From Mantamonas sphyraenae (taxonomy: Eukaryota > CRuMs > Mantamonadidae), in NCBI GenBank assembly GCA_026936335.1, contig JAPMXV010000029.1, positions 372,001 to 436,000 of the forward strand: a stretch of 64,000 nt of DNA. The letters run 5' to 3'. The notes under the pieces were generated by a model. The model saw nothing but the letters and a program-made list of their open reading frames with translations, did no database searches and was not told where the DNA came from. Shown here piece by piece: positions 32,821 through 43,142 of the stretch (the stretch's first letter is position 1; the number at the start of each line of letters is the position of its first letter). Made by a program: the position numbers and the translations under genes.

Positions 32821-34255
32821 ATGCAAGATGCAGTTCGGCGCATGCAGAGCCAGAGAAAACCGATGAGCAAGCGGGCTGCCGAGGACGTGCTGGAGGAGGA
32901 TCTGCGGGACGACAGTGTGCATGCAAGCGGAAGCCAAAACCACAGTGGGCAGCCTGACCAGAAACGAGCCCGTGTGGAAGCATCACAAGAGAGCAAGGGC
33001 CAATCGAAACGGGCAAAGAAGCGGAACAAGGCGAAACGGGGACTCGACTGGGACGCATACGGGAGCAGATACATTGCGCTGAAGGTGGCCTACCTTGGCT
33101 GGAAGTACCAAGGGGTCGCCTGGCAGAAGGACACAGACAACACGGTGGAGGGGCACCTGTTTGCAGCCATGGAGCGCACGCGGTTGATCAGAGACAAAGA
33201 CTCGTGCGAGTTTAGTCGCTGCGGGCGCACAGACAAGGGTGTGTGTGCTCTGGGCCAGGTGTTTGGCTTTCGAGTGCGTTCTTCCCTCACCACCGGCCCA
33301 GGCGTTCATTGACGCGGTGAAGCCGCCTGCCAAGCCACGCAAGAACGCAGGGGAAGAGATGGATTATGCAAAGGTGCTTAACGGAGTGCTCCCTGACGAC
33401 ATACGGGTACTTGCATGGGCCCCTGTGCCCGATTCGTTCGATGCACGCTTCGACTGCACCCATCGTATGTACAAGTACTTCTTTGTGGGCGCAGGGTTGG
33501 ATCTGCAGGCCATGCGAACCGCTGGCGAGTCCTTTGTGGGCACCCATGACTTTCGCAACTTTTGCAAGATGGACGTCAATGCCACACTCAACTACTCGCG
33601 ACGCGTCCTATCGTTTTCTATTGAAGAGGTGGCCAACGGCGTGTACGCTGCGCGAATCGTCGGGTACGCGTTTCTGTGGCACCAGATCAGGTGCATGATG
33701 GCGGTGCTGTTTATGGTGGGGCGAGGTGACGAAGACCCAAGTATTGTGTCAACTCTGCTGGACATCGAGGCCGTGCCAACCAAGCCTACGTACGCCATGG
33801 CGGCCGACGAGCCCTTGTGTCTGTACGATTGTGGCTACGAGAATCTGCACTTTTCGTACACTGAGGATGTGCTCTCTGACCTGGAAACTCTTTTTCACGA
33901 GCAATGGGAGCGCCTGCTCTTGCGTACGACCATGAATTATGCCATGCGGGACTTTGTGCTGCACCACGCCATGGTTGCAAGCGGTAGCGAGCAGCATAGC
34001 AGCAGCAGCAGCAGCAGTAGCAGCAGCAGTAGTGGTGGTGACAATGTTGTACAAGATGAGGCGCTTGAGGATGTGCTCTTCTTGTCGCAAGTAATGCCCG
34101 CTCGAACAGCATCCTGGGCATCTCTGGATGAGCTGCGCCGCAATGGTGCTTCCAAACTCCGTGCAAGAAAGCACGTTGCGCTATTGGAACGCCCACGCGA
34201 GTCGAGCATGGAGCAGCGGATGGCCAAAGCGGGGATCGACGCGGACGCAAGTTGA
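32821..34255 (+). CDS. PUS3: tRNA pseudouridine(38/39) synthase PUS3, TruA family
   Basis: Two ORFs (to 33312, and from about 33300 to 34255) make one TruA-type enzyme. The N-terminus is basic and nuclear-type. Then ALKVAYLGWKYQGVAWQKD, SRCGRTDKGVCALGQVFGFR with the catalytic Asp, LNGVLPDDIRVLAWAPVPD, RMYKYFF, GTHDFRNFCKMDVNA and YAFLWHQIRCMMAVLFMVGR follow, closely matching PUS3. The frame changes by one base between GQVFGFRVRSS and AFIDAVKPP. A 43-nt (33258-33300) or 28-nt GT-AG intron restores phase, but both are shorter than other introns here and the 43-nt one would remove a conserved-looking strand. A one-base assembly error is the alternative. A 12-Ser AGC tract (nt 34000-34032) sits near the C-terminus. 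Confidence 0.85.
34000..34032. repeat. (AGC)n poly-Ser tract in PUS3
   Basis: AGC/AGT repeat of 12 Ser codons near the C-terminus of PUS3. Confidence 0.85.
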
Positions 34256-34385
34256 GTTTTCCATTTTCCCATCCTCATTGCTCACCTGCGTTGCTTCTTG
34301 TGTGCGTTGCCTCCCTCTGCCCTACGTGTCGCATCTTCGTCTCCTTCGTACTGTTTGGCCTCTTCCACTTCTGCAACGGCCATGG

Positions 34386-37300
34386 CTAGGTGTGGGTACA
34401 GGCACGTGGATGCTGTTGGTAAAACTCCCGTGCCTCCTCGTGGCGAATGCTCCACGTGCCATCGTCCTGCTTCTGGAAGAAAGGAGATGCCCCGGTAGCA
34501 TTGAGAGATGCCATGAACGAGCGACGCGGGTCGGAGTTGTACGCTGTGTTGTTTGCGCGGCGCAGTTTGCTCCACAACTTTGTCACCACAGGAGCGATCT
34601 GGTCGGCGCTTGCAGCGCCACCGTACTGGTTGATGATCACCATGAGAAGGTTTTGCAACTGCGAGATGCTCGTGGGAGGCGTCAGGTCCACGTCCGAGCC
34701 GTCCGCGTTGACTTCCACGCCGTTGACCATCATTTTGCCGTTATCCTGCGAGTATACGTTGTCTGTGTCTTCCTCTGCACTCGGTAGGCTATACGTGTAC
34801 TCTACCATCACTGGCGTTGCGATCCGCCGCCTGGTTCTCCTCCTCGACAATGGAACGTCCTTCTTTGATTCGTCGTCGTCACTGTCGTCGTCGTCATTGT
34901 CGTCATTGTCGTCATTGTCGTCACCGTCTTCGTCGTCGTCTTTGTCCTCCTCCTCTTCATCCTCTTCATCCTCATTGTCCTTGTGATCCTCGTTCTCCTC
35001 ACGATCGGCATCATCGGTATCCTCTTGCTGCATTGAGTCCTCTACGCTTTCCTCAGGCTTGGCATTCGGGAGGATCACGTCCATGCTGTCATCGTCGTCA
35101 TCGTCGTCATTGCTGTCGTTTCCTTCGCGTTCGTCGTCGTTGTGGTTGTGTCCGCCCTGCTCGTCGCTGCGTTTCTTCTCGGTCTCGTCTCGCACAATTT
35201 CTGTCCCCATCAGCTGGTCGCTGACCTCTTTGTCCTCTTCGGTCATCTCTTCGCCGTCGTCGCCGATGGTGTCGAGATCAAAGGTTTTGGGGGTGGACAC
35301 AGGGGACATCATCGACTCGACAAACGACATGACCTCCTTGTTGATGGTCCAGACAGTGCCTCCATCCACGCTCACTTCCAAGAACAGGTCACTGTGGCCT
35401 GCCTTGCCCTTGAGGGTGTCCTGGATTGCCTTTGTGTAGTTTGTGGGCACACGCTCGGTGACACGCCTGCGGATCTGGCTCCAGTGCGGCGACAACACGT
35501 CGTAGATTTCGCCCAGGGACATCCGCCCGTCGTGGTCCTCAATTGTAAACACAAGGATCTTTTGCAAATCGGTGAGATCCAGCATGGCGTAGCGGGTCAT
35601 GTCTTCCTCGCTGGGCAGCTTCAGCTTCTTGGGTCGCAGTTCCAGGTCCAACAGAGTCATCTCGCCGTCGTCACCTCCGACACTTCCTCCCTTGCTCTTG
35701 TTCTTGCCAGCTGTCCCTTGCGCTTCTTGCCGCCCTTTCCTCCCTTCAATTTATCGCTGGGCGAGCCTGCGTCTTCGCCGTCGTCGTCAAAGTCGAGCAG
35801 TTCCTCCTCGGCCACAAGGTCTGCGTCCAGCTCAGCGTAGCGTGCCTCCATGACCTCGGGCGGCAGCAGACCTTCCATGAGCTCGTATGCGGCTTCACTG
35901 AGCTTCCAGTGGTTGTCCTTTGTCTCGACAAACATGCTGGGATTGTCCTGGTTGTCCAGCAGGTTGACAGAGAGCTGGGTTCGGTCGATGGCATTCAGGT
36001 TGGACTCACGCTTGCGTACGTTGCCCAGGAGTTTGATGACACTGCTGTAGATGTCGCTAAACGGGCTCTGGCCGCCTTGCTCGATGATGGTGCGCATCAA
36101 AATGGCCTGGATGTGTGTGAGCTGGCCCTGTCGTGCCACGTTGGTGGTTTTCGACGACGACGGCTTCACAGGCGCTGGCTTGGAGCGCAGGAATTCATCG
36201 ACAGGGTTTGCCGAGTCGTCCAGGGGCACGGCGGGCGCAAAGAGAGACGCCAGACTTGTTTCCTGTGCAATGCGCCAGGTGTCCTTGCGGTCGGGGTCGC
36301 GTTCAAAGATATTCTTGCCAAGGCTGGACATGATGGACTTTTTGCAGTCGCTGTTGTAGGAGGAGCCGTCGCGACGGCGCAGCTTGCTCCACTGGCGGTT
36401 GACAGCTTCGTAGATGCTCTCCATGGATGCGGAGCCCTCGTAGTGGAGGATGGTGTCCATGATGAGGAGTTGCATGTCGGTGTAGAGGCGCGAGAGGGCG
36501 GTCATTTCCAGGTGACGGGAAGCGACGCGTTTGCGGTCGAGCGGGCTCTGGGACTGCTGGGCTCGGTCTGGCTTGAGGTTGGCAAAGTCCGAGGGCCGAG
36601 TGAGCCACCAAAGGTCGTCGGCGTGGTGAAAGAGGGGATAGTACATGCCAGGGGTGAATTCGGGAGTGAACTCGTTGAGGGCGGCGGTCACGGTTTTGAT
36701 GCTTTCGTTGCTTGTGGGCGACTTGCGACGCCAGGCCTGGAAGTTCTTGACGAGCCAAGTGGTGAGATCAGTGATGGCAACGGGTCTGTTGAGCTCCCAC
36801 ATGGCCTGGATGAGCTGTTGCTGCAGCGCCGACAGGCCGTTGGGCACGAGTCCCAGGTCGGCCATAGGATGGCCTTGGAAGGCAGCCTGGTCGTCTTCGG
36901 GATAGTACAAGCTGTTGCTGTTGGCCTCCTCGGCACTGAGTTGGCCAAAGGCGTCGGAGGGCACGGGTGCAAACTGGGAAGCATCAGCGGCGGCTGCGGC
37001 TGCGGCGGCTGAAGACGAGGAGGACGAGTCGGACTGTGTGGCAGCAGTGATTTGGGACGTGTGTGGTGGGGGGGATTCGTGTGAGTGAGTGTGTGTGCGT
37101 GGGCATGGGCATGGGCAAAGTATGCATGGGTTAAGGAGTGGGTGGAGCGGTGGTGGGTGGCGACGTACATGTTTGCCTGCACGTGACTCCTTGGACGGAC
37201 GCCGGCGTCTGCCGGAGGAGGAGGAGCTGGAAGGGAATGGGGCGGTGGATGAGGTTGTGGTTGTGGAGGAGGATGCGGAGGAGACGGAGGCGTCGTCGTC

Positions 37301-38128
37301 GTTGTTGCGGCTGTTCTTGCGGTTTGTGTTTGCGCGGCGGTTGACGGGCGGCTTTCGCGCGCCAGTCCGCGAGCCACGGCCGTTGACCGGTGAGCGGCTG
37401 CGTGCATTGGTGCGAGCAGTGCCCCTGGAAGAGGATTGCTGGTAGGCGGCATCTAGGGGCGGTGGGAGGAGGTGGCGGGTGAGCAAGGGGCAGGAAAAGG
37501 CAAGCGCGCGGATCCCGAAAAAGAAAGGGCGTCGGGGCGTGTGACACGCAGGGGAGCGTTTTTGCGCACATGCACGGCAGTGAGGGGGAGACGCAGAGGT
37601 TGGTGGGAGACGGGATGCTGGGGATGGCTTGGAGGGATTGGCAAGGGGCCGGGGACTGAGGATATGGGACGTACAGGCGGCTGCGTCGTCGTCGAGTTCC
37701 GGGGGCGGAGTGGCGAGCATGCCGGCGAAGCGCTCCTCTTGCTTCTTGTCGGACATGGCAAGGCCGGCGGGAATCCAGAACGGGAGGGGAACGTCAACAA
37801 GGACGTCGATGGCGGCATCACCGACGATCTGATTGACCGGGTAGCGGGAGTGGTCGTGAAGTGTCTGGGCGTGAATGCGATCGAGGGTTTCCTGGTCGAC
37901 CTCGTCGTCGCTCATGTCGTCGACGGACATGTGACGGTGGGAGCGCTCACGTGTGCTGCGAGTGTGGCTGCGGTGATGGCCATGCTCGTCTGCATCCTGG
38001 CCAGTCTTGGCCACGACCTTGTACAGCTTGCTCTCCATGCTAAGCGAGGGCAACATGCCCTGGATAACCATCACCTCGACGTCGTGTTCGCTGGTGTGCG
38101 AACGCACAGGGTTTCTTTTGTGACGCAT
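34386..38128 (-). CDS. acidic protein with five winged-helix-like repeats
   Basis: Proposed exons 38128..37675, 37452..37169 and 37033..about 35735, continuing in a second frame to 34386; about 1130 residues. The frame moves by one base near 35735, where reading KNKSKGGSVGGDDGEMTLLD continues smoothly, so a single missing base is likely. Five domains of about 75-80 residues share a pattern: helix (QLLIMDTILHYEGSASMESI), helix with W/KLRRR, YNSD...SIMSSL, then a strand pair ending W.I. They lie near nt 36840-36590, 36490-36270, 36110-35880, 35590-35340 and 34680-34440. The shape suggests HARE-HTH/forkhead-like winged helices. A highly acidic Asp/Glu stretch separates repeats 4 and 5, and a basic Arg/Ser region lies in the N-terminal part. 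Probably nuclear and DNA- or chromatin-binding. Confidence 0.65.
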
Positions 38129-38322
38129 TTTGGGTGGCGGGTGTGGGAGCAGCGGAAGTTTGGTTGGGCTGGACGAGGAGTCAGCGCCATCGCACGCAGC
38201 TCAATCTCATTTCCTCGTTCTCCAACGCGACGTTTTGGTATCGCCAGCGTGCACTCTGCGACTTGCATTGGCACGGAACGAAACACAGATTGGCGCAACG
38301 GAGGCAGGCATTTTCGGGGAAG

Positions 38323-39771
38323 ATGAGTCGACGGGTAGCAGCCGTGGCGGTGGTGCTGGTGGTCCTAGGATGTGTGGTGGGGCTTGCAGCAGGCAAGATG
38401 CCTGACATGGGGCATCGTATGGGCAGGAGCCAGGGCGAACGCACAGTGCTGGAAGGCTTTCTATGGACAAACGGACGGTCGGTAAAGGTGGGGCGAGTTG
38501 TAGCCCAGAAGTACGGCCAAGCGTTTGCAGACGCGGTGATGGGTGCAGCAGCGCGCCATGCGCTGGCACCGGAAATTATTATTGGAATGGTGGAATACCG
38601 ATACGAGGGCGGTGTAGATAGACTGGTGGACGCGCAGGAGTGGGCGGCAGTGGAGCGGACGGCAGCTGGATTGGCCGGAACGTTCTATGCAAAGCTGGAC
38701 GCGCTGAGCGACAAGAGGAGGCATGTACGATGGGAACACGTGGAGTCTGCAGTGCGTGTGGCTGTATACGGAGCCCTGGACAGCTGGAAAAGGGTGGATA
38801 GCGAAATGGAGGCTGAGGGCAATTCCTGGCTGGACAAGTTGGCCCAGTGGTGGAGCAAAGGGGCGGCGGGGCAAGTGGAGGCAATGGGACAGTGGGACGA
38901 TAGGGTCAGCGACAGTGAGCCACAGGCACATACGTTGCCTCTGGACGCCGGGATGGCACAGAGTGGAGGGCGAGCTGGGAAGCTGCTGGAAACCTTGTCG
39001 GAGGTCTACGCAGGTATCGAGCGAGAGATGACAAGGAGCAACGGAAGTGTGCCGGTGAACAGCGGCGGGCAACCGGTGTCGCCCGGGATCTCGATTCGGC
39101 TGAACGACACGTTCTTCCAGTTCCCGTTTGCGGTGAATCGGGTGTGGACGTGGTTCGGCGTGCACGACGCGGTTTACAACAGCAGGACGCACGACATGAG
39201 CGCCATCGACTTTAGCCCCGTGCCGACGCTAAAGTGGGGTGGAGACACAAAGGGCAAATGGGTGGTGGCTGCAGCGCCGGGCACAGTGCGCAAAGTGTCG
39301 CACTGTGCGTTTGTGCTGGAACACGCGTCGGGCTGGTCGACCTATTACTACCACGTGGACGAAATCCAACACGAGGGAGAGTTTGTGGATCGCGACGAAA
39401 AGCTGGCGATTCTGGCGAATGAGGAGAAGAAGGCAGTGTGCAACGGGGGTTTTGCGACCGCGCCGCATCTGCACTGGGTGGTCCGGCACTACGGCGTCAA
39501 CCAGCGCCTGGACGGGATCCTGCTTTCCAAGTGGACAGTGCACGCGGACAATGAGCCGTACGACACGGATTGCACAAAGGCGTACATGGACTCGAAGTAC
39601 TGCCGATACAAGGTGTGCGTGTCGGACCCGATCCTGAACACGGGCATCACCAACGTGACCAACAACTGCATAGCCAGCAGCGGTATACGGGATGCCGAGG
39701 TTAGAGGAGTGTGGTGGGCGATGGGTGTGGGGATGGCGACTGCGCTGGTGGTGGCAGGGAATCTTTGGTGA
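38323..39771 (+). CDS. secreted M23 (LasA-type) zinc metallopeptidase
   Basis: Intronless, 482 residues; ATG 38323 is chosen because it begins a signal peptide (MSRRVAAVAVVLVVLGCVVG). The C-terminal 200 residues match bacterial M23 peptidases of the LasA/beta-lytic type, which cut glycine-rich or peptidoglycan cross-bridges. Likely zinc ligands are H281 (GVHDAV), D296 (MSAIDFS) and H384 of the HLH motif (ATAPHLHW); H382 is the catalytic partner. SGWSTYYYHVDEIQ and DTDCTKAYMDSKYCRYK also fit this subfamily. The first 240 residues are helical and may be a propeptide. A weak hydrophobic stretch ends the protein. The family is mainly bacterial, so I infer horizontal transfer and a role in digesting bacteria. 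The stop is 14 nt before SPCS3. Confidence 0.88.
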   Translation: MSRRVAAVAVVLVVLGCVVGLAAGKMPDMGHRMGRSQGERTVLEGFLWTNGRSVKVGRVVAQKYGQAFADAVMGAAARHALAPEIIIGMVEYRYEGGVDRLVDAQEWAAVERTAAGLAGTFYAKLDALSDKRRHVRWEHVESAVRVAVYGALDSWKRVDSEMEAEGNSWLDKLAQWWSKGAAGQVEAMGQWDDRVSDSEPQAHTLPLDAGMAQSGGRAGKLLETLSEVYAGIEREMTRSNGSVPVNSGGQPVSPGISIRLNDTFFQFPFAVNRVWTWFGVHDAVYNSRTHDMSAIDFSPVPTLKWGGDTKGKWVVAAAPGTVRKVSHCAFVLEHASGWSTYYYHVDEIQHEGEFVDRDEKLAILANEEKKAVCNGGFATAPHLHWVVRHYGVNQRLDGILLSKWTVHADNEPYDTDCTKAYMDSKYCRYKVCVSDPILNTGITNVTNNCIASSGIRDAEVRGVWWAMGVGMATALVVAGNLW

Positions 39772-39785
39772 GACCGAAACAGAGA

Positions 39786-40721
39786 ATGCACACGGCATGG
39801 CAGCGATTCAATGCTCTGGCGTCATATGCACTGTTTACGCTGATTGCTGCTGGGTTTGTTGTGTACGTGCACGTGCACTACGTGCAGGGGCACCCGACGC
39901 TTGACGCGCGTGTGGCTGTGAACGCCACGGATATGCTGTAGGTGTGGAAAGGAATGTGGGAGGCGCACTGGAGTGTGGCAGCAACAGGCAACTAACCTCG
40001 TGGAGGGGGCATCTGTTGCAGCATCAAATCGAGGTCGCGTTTTGGTCGAGAATACGACTCGGCGTACCTGAGCCTGGACATCGAGGCTGATATCCTTTCA
40101 TCTTGCGAGCATACGTGAAGGAAGAGAGAAGAGGGGGCAGGGAGACTATTTGTGCATGCGGACTGCATGGAAAGCGGATGGAAGAGAGGGAGAGGGAGGA
40201 AGGCATGGTGTGAGGTTGTTGGCTTTGACTCAAAGCGCACATTTGAGGCCTGCTTGGACGTGGAACACGCGGCAGTTGTTTGTGTACGTCCTGGCACACT
40301 ACGAGAGCACACAGATGGTAAGGAGGTGCACGGGGGAATGGGGTGAGAGGTGGTGTGTGAGCGTGGGGAGGGAGCCAAGCGGTTGGTGTGCAAGAGGTGT
40401 CCGCTGACGTCAGCGGGTTTGTGGGTGTTTCGTCGGGGATGTCGTGGCTGCTGCGTGCAGAAGGAAAACAAAGTGGTGGTGTGGAACAAGATCATCACAA
40501 GGGGCAATCGGGAGGAGGCCAACCTGGCTTTGTATGGGGAGAAGGCGTCGTTCCCGCTGTACGACTTTGGCACGGGCCTGAGGAGCACGGAGCTGCGCTT
40601 GTCGTTGCACTACGACGTGTGTCCTGAGGTGGGCCTGTTGCATGTGTTTTCTCAGGGTGGACTGAGCGATCCGCACATGCTCCCAGACAAGTACACGCAC
40701 GTGTTCAAAGGAGGACAATGA
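39786..40721 (+). CDS. SPCS3: signal peptidase complex subunit 3 (SPC22/23)
   Basis: Proposed join(39786..39937,40022..40114,40248..40317,40461..40721), 191 residues, with all phases matching (2, 2, 0); human SPCS3 has 180. It is a non-catalytic ER subunit that stabilises the signal peptidase. Exon 1 encodes one membrane anchor (ALASYALFTLIAAGFVVYVH). The lumenal beta domain follows: GREYDSAYLSLDIEADI, WNTRQLFVYVLAHYESTQM, NKVVVWNKIITRGNRE and ELRLSLHYDVCPEVGLLHVF, each aligning to family blocks. The intron-2 acceptor (TTTGAG) is less standard but is the one that fits phase and homology. CTAAC at 39991-39995 is a plausible branch site in intron 1. No single frame in the window shows this gene. 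Confidence 0.88.
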
Positions 40722-40801
40722 ACAGAGTCGATTTCATTGTGCAAGGGTGCATGGCACAGAAGTTGGACAGGATGTTCGAGCAGGCACCCGTGAGACCACC
40801 C

Positions 40802-42181
40802 TTACGGGTCGTGGTCGCTTTGGAAGGTCTTGCTGCCGTTGATAAAGGCGTCCCAGGTTTCGCTGTCCAAGAAGACGTTGCCGAGCTGGATGTGCGGAAA
40901 GCGTTGCATAAACACGGCACGGCCCTGCGGCGAGAGGTCGCAGTGGATAGTTTTCAGGTGCGTGCAGGCGCGAGCGATGGCAAGGAGGCCGGCATCGGAC
41001 ATGTCTGGGCAGCGGTTGAAGCGGAGATCGCGTAGGCGAGGTGCACAGTGATGTGCAAGGGCATACAGTGTCGCATCGCTTAGTTTCTTACAGCCTGTGA
41101 GGACCAGGGCCTGGAGGTGGGGGCTGGTGCGTGCTACTGTGGACAGGCTATCGTCGGTGAGCTGTTTGAGGCCATTGAGCTTGAGCATGCGGAGTTGATT
41201 GGTGGCACGTGTGCCGTCACCTGTGGCAATGGCTGTGATACCCTCGTCGGTGACGTGTGTGCACACTTCGAGGCTGAGGGAGCGCAGATTGTGAAGTTCG
41301 CGTCCGAGGACGGCCAGGGCCACGTCATCGATGCCACTGCCGAACTTGAAGATGATATGTTGGAGATTGGGTGCCCCTGTGCAGATGGCCTGCATCCCAT
41401 CTGCCGTTAGCTTCTCGCAGAAGGAGAGATCGAGGACTTGCAGGGCGGGTGTGTGCGTGGCTTCTTCGGCCTGCTTGGACGATGTGGAGTGTGACGTGTT
41501 GTTTGGCCCCCATTCGTCGTCATTGTCGTCGTCGTGGGAGTGCATGCGCTGTTGGATGCGTTGCTGCACAAGCTCGTCCAATTCGGCTTCGGACAGCTCC
41601 GCTCCGACGGTGGTGACGAGTCCGGCGTTGATGGCATAGCCGGCCTTGCGACGTGCATCCTCGCTGTGGCCTGCCTCATCGAGGCTGTCTTCGTCTTCTC
41701 CGTCGTCTTGGGCGTCGTTGTTGGACGCGGACCATTGGGATTCGGTGTGCACCTGTTGGGCGAGGCCGGCAAAGAGTGCTCGAGCATCGTCGTCGGAAAA
41801 GTGCTCGAGGCCGTTCAGGGAGAGCGAGCGCAGAGTGTCTGCATACAAGTTCGCCCCGAGGGTGCGAAAGCCGTCGTTGGTGACGTCGGTACACAGGTTG
41901 AGAAGGAGGTGCTGTGTGTAGTGCAGGCGGGAAGCGATGGCTTCCGCGAACCGGTCGTCCACGTGCACGCCCAGCTTCTTGAGGCGTCCAAAGTGCACCT
42001 GGAGATGGAAGCCCGAGTCATAACTTACGCGCTGGAAGAGTCGGCACACACGAGCTGCCGACGCACGCTCAAACACATCCAGCAGGGAGAAGATTTTGAA
42101 CACAATCTCGTAGGGCAGGTCGTAGAAGCCCAGTTCGTCGGCGTCGTCCTCGAGAAACTCGGAAATGTCGATGTGTTCCAT
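40802..42181 (-). CDS. F-box protein with leucine-rich repeats (FBXL type)
   Basis: Single exon, 459 residues. An N-terminal F-box (YDLPYEIVFKIFSLLDVFER, then RVCRLFQRVSYD) would bind SKP1 in an SCF ubiquitin ligase. The rest is cysteine-containing LRRs of the AMN1/FBXL type: LQVLDLSFCEKLTADGMQAI, NLRSLSLEVCTHVTDEGITA, LQALVLTGCKKLSDATLYAL, LRDLRFNRCPDMSDAGLLAI. An acidic, Asn/Ser-rich insertion of about 90 residues interrupts the repeat solenoid (nt 41470-41770). The start MEHIDISEFLEDD is 81 nt from the divergent BRCC36 start. The substrate cannot be inferred. It converges on SPCS3 with 80 nt between stops. Confidence 0.85.
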   Translation of the reverse strand: MEHIDISEFLEDDADELGFYDLPYEIVFKIFSLLDVFERASAARVCRLFQRVSYDSGFHLQVHFGRLKKLGVHVDDRFAEAIASRLHYTQHLLLNLCTDVTNDGFRTLGANLYADTLRSLSLNGLEHFSDDDARALFAGLAQQVHTESQWSASNNDAQDDGEDEDSLDEAGHSEDARRKAGYAINAGLVTTVGAELSEAELDELVQQRIQQRMHSHDDDNDDEWGPNNTSHSTSSKQAEEATHTPALQVLDLSFCEKLTADGMQAICTGAPNLQHIIFKFGSGIDDVALAVLGRELHNLRSLSLEVCTHVTDEGITAIATGDGTRATNQLRMLKLNGLKQLTDDSLSTVARTSPHLQALVLTGCKKLSDATLYALAHHCAPRLRDLRFNRCPDMSDAGLLAIARACTHLKTIHCDLSPQGRAVFMQRFPHIQLGNVFLDSETWDAFINGSKTFQSDHDP

Positions 42182-42262
42182 GTCGACGGTCGACGGTGGA
42201 GGGAGAAGAAAGACGGGCGTGTGGAGGTGGGTCGGGTGGCGCAAGCGGCGACAACGGTGACC

Positions 42263-43069
42263 ATGTCGAGCAGCAGCGGGACAGGCGCCGGAGCTGTACA
42301 GATCACCAACGAGGTGTATCTGTGTTGCCTGACGCATGCATTGACGACAGAGCGGGAGGAGATCATGGGTCTACTGCTTGGAGACGTGCTGGAAGACGAA
42401 GTGTACGGGAGTGTTGTTACAGTGTGGGGCCTGTGTGTGTTGACGCGATCGGACAGGCAGACGGACAGGGTTGAAATCGACGCGGAGCAGCTGGAGCAGG
42501 CGTACGAACAGGCAGAGGCCATGACAAAAGCCGGCGGGGGGGTGCAAACACGCGTGGTAGGCTGGTACCACAGCCATCCACACATCACCGTGGGACCCAG
42601 CCACGTCGACGTCATGACACAGGCTGCATACCAGACCATGGACAGCAACTTTGTGGGGCTTATCTTTTCCGTGTTCTTTGAGGACCAGCAGAGCCACCAT
42701 GGCCGTATCCAGCTGACGGCGTTCCAGAGCTGCGCGAACGCGTCGGGCACTGCGTACGAGGAGGCCAAGGTGCCGTTGTTTGTGACTCGGACGCACTTTC
42801 TGCCCCAATACAAGGGCTTGCAACAGCTGGTGAACTTGCAGAGCACCATGCACGACGAGGAGAAGGATTCATACGAGAAAGCGCAACGCTCGAGCAAGTC
42901 ACCCATTGTTTCCCTGCACAGTGCAGCGGTGTACACAAAGTCACTCTGCGGGATCATGGAGCACTCGAGCACGCCGTTACTGCAGACAATGGACGACATC
43001 TGTGCGCGGTTGGCCAAGCGCAAGGAGGAGTTGGAAGCCGAGCTGGCAGGGTTGGAAGGAGGAAATTGA
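42263..43069 (+). CDS. BRCC3: BRCC36-type JAMM deubiquitinase
   Basis: Intronless, 268 residues (human about 316). BRCC36 cleaves Lys63-linked ubiquitin chains in the nuclear BRCA1-A and cytosolic BRISC complexes. The MPN+ core is complete: Glu33 in EREEIMGLLLGDV, and the JAMM motif GWYHSHPHITVGPSHVDV with H103, H105 and D116. FVGLIFSVFFEDQ and RIQLTAFQS are BRCC36-specific blocks. The C-terminal helices ALCGIMEHSSTPLLQTM-like (here SLCGIMEHSSTPLLQTMDD) and a final coiled coil fit the family and bind the Abraxas partner. The initiator ATG is the one giving MSSSSGTGAGAVQITNEVYL; a longer upstream frame overlaps the F-box gene and is antisense shadow. Confidence 0.92.
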   Translation: MSSSSGTGAGAVQITNEVYLCCLTHALTTEREEIMGLLLGDVLEDEVYGSVVTVWGLCVLTRSDRQTDRVEIDAEQLEQAYEQAEAMTKAGGGVQTRVVGWYHSHPHITVGPSHVDVMTQAAYQTMDSNFVGLIFSVFFEDQQSHHGRIQLTAFQSCANASGTAYEEAKVPLFVTRTHFLPQYKGLQQLVNLQSTMHDEEKDSYEKAQRSSKSPIVSLHSAAVYTKSLCGIMEHSSTPLLQTMDDICARLAKRKEELEAELAGLEGGN

Positions 43070-43142
43070 ACACTTTTTTGGCAACGAATGGGCCCCCGTG
43101 CATTCATCGCCGCTTGTTGTGAAATGTGTGTGCGTGTGCCCC

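Noticed and set aside
35657-35660. ATGA stop-start overlap read as two translationally coupled genes
   Set aside because: The upstream part of the second frame (KNKSKGGSVGGDDGEMTLLD) also looks coding and the winged-helix repeats continue across, so one gene with an indel is simpler.
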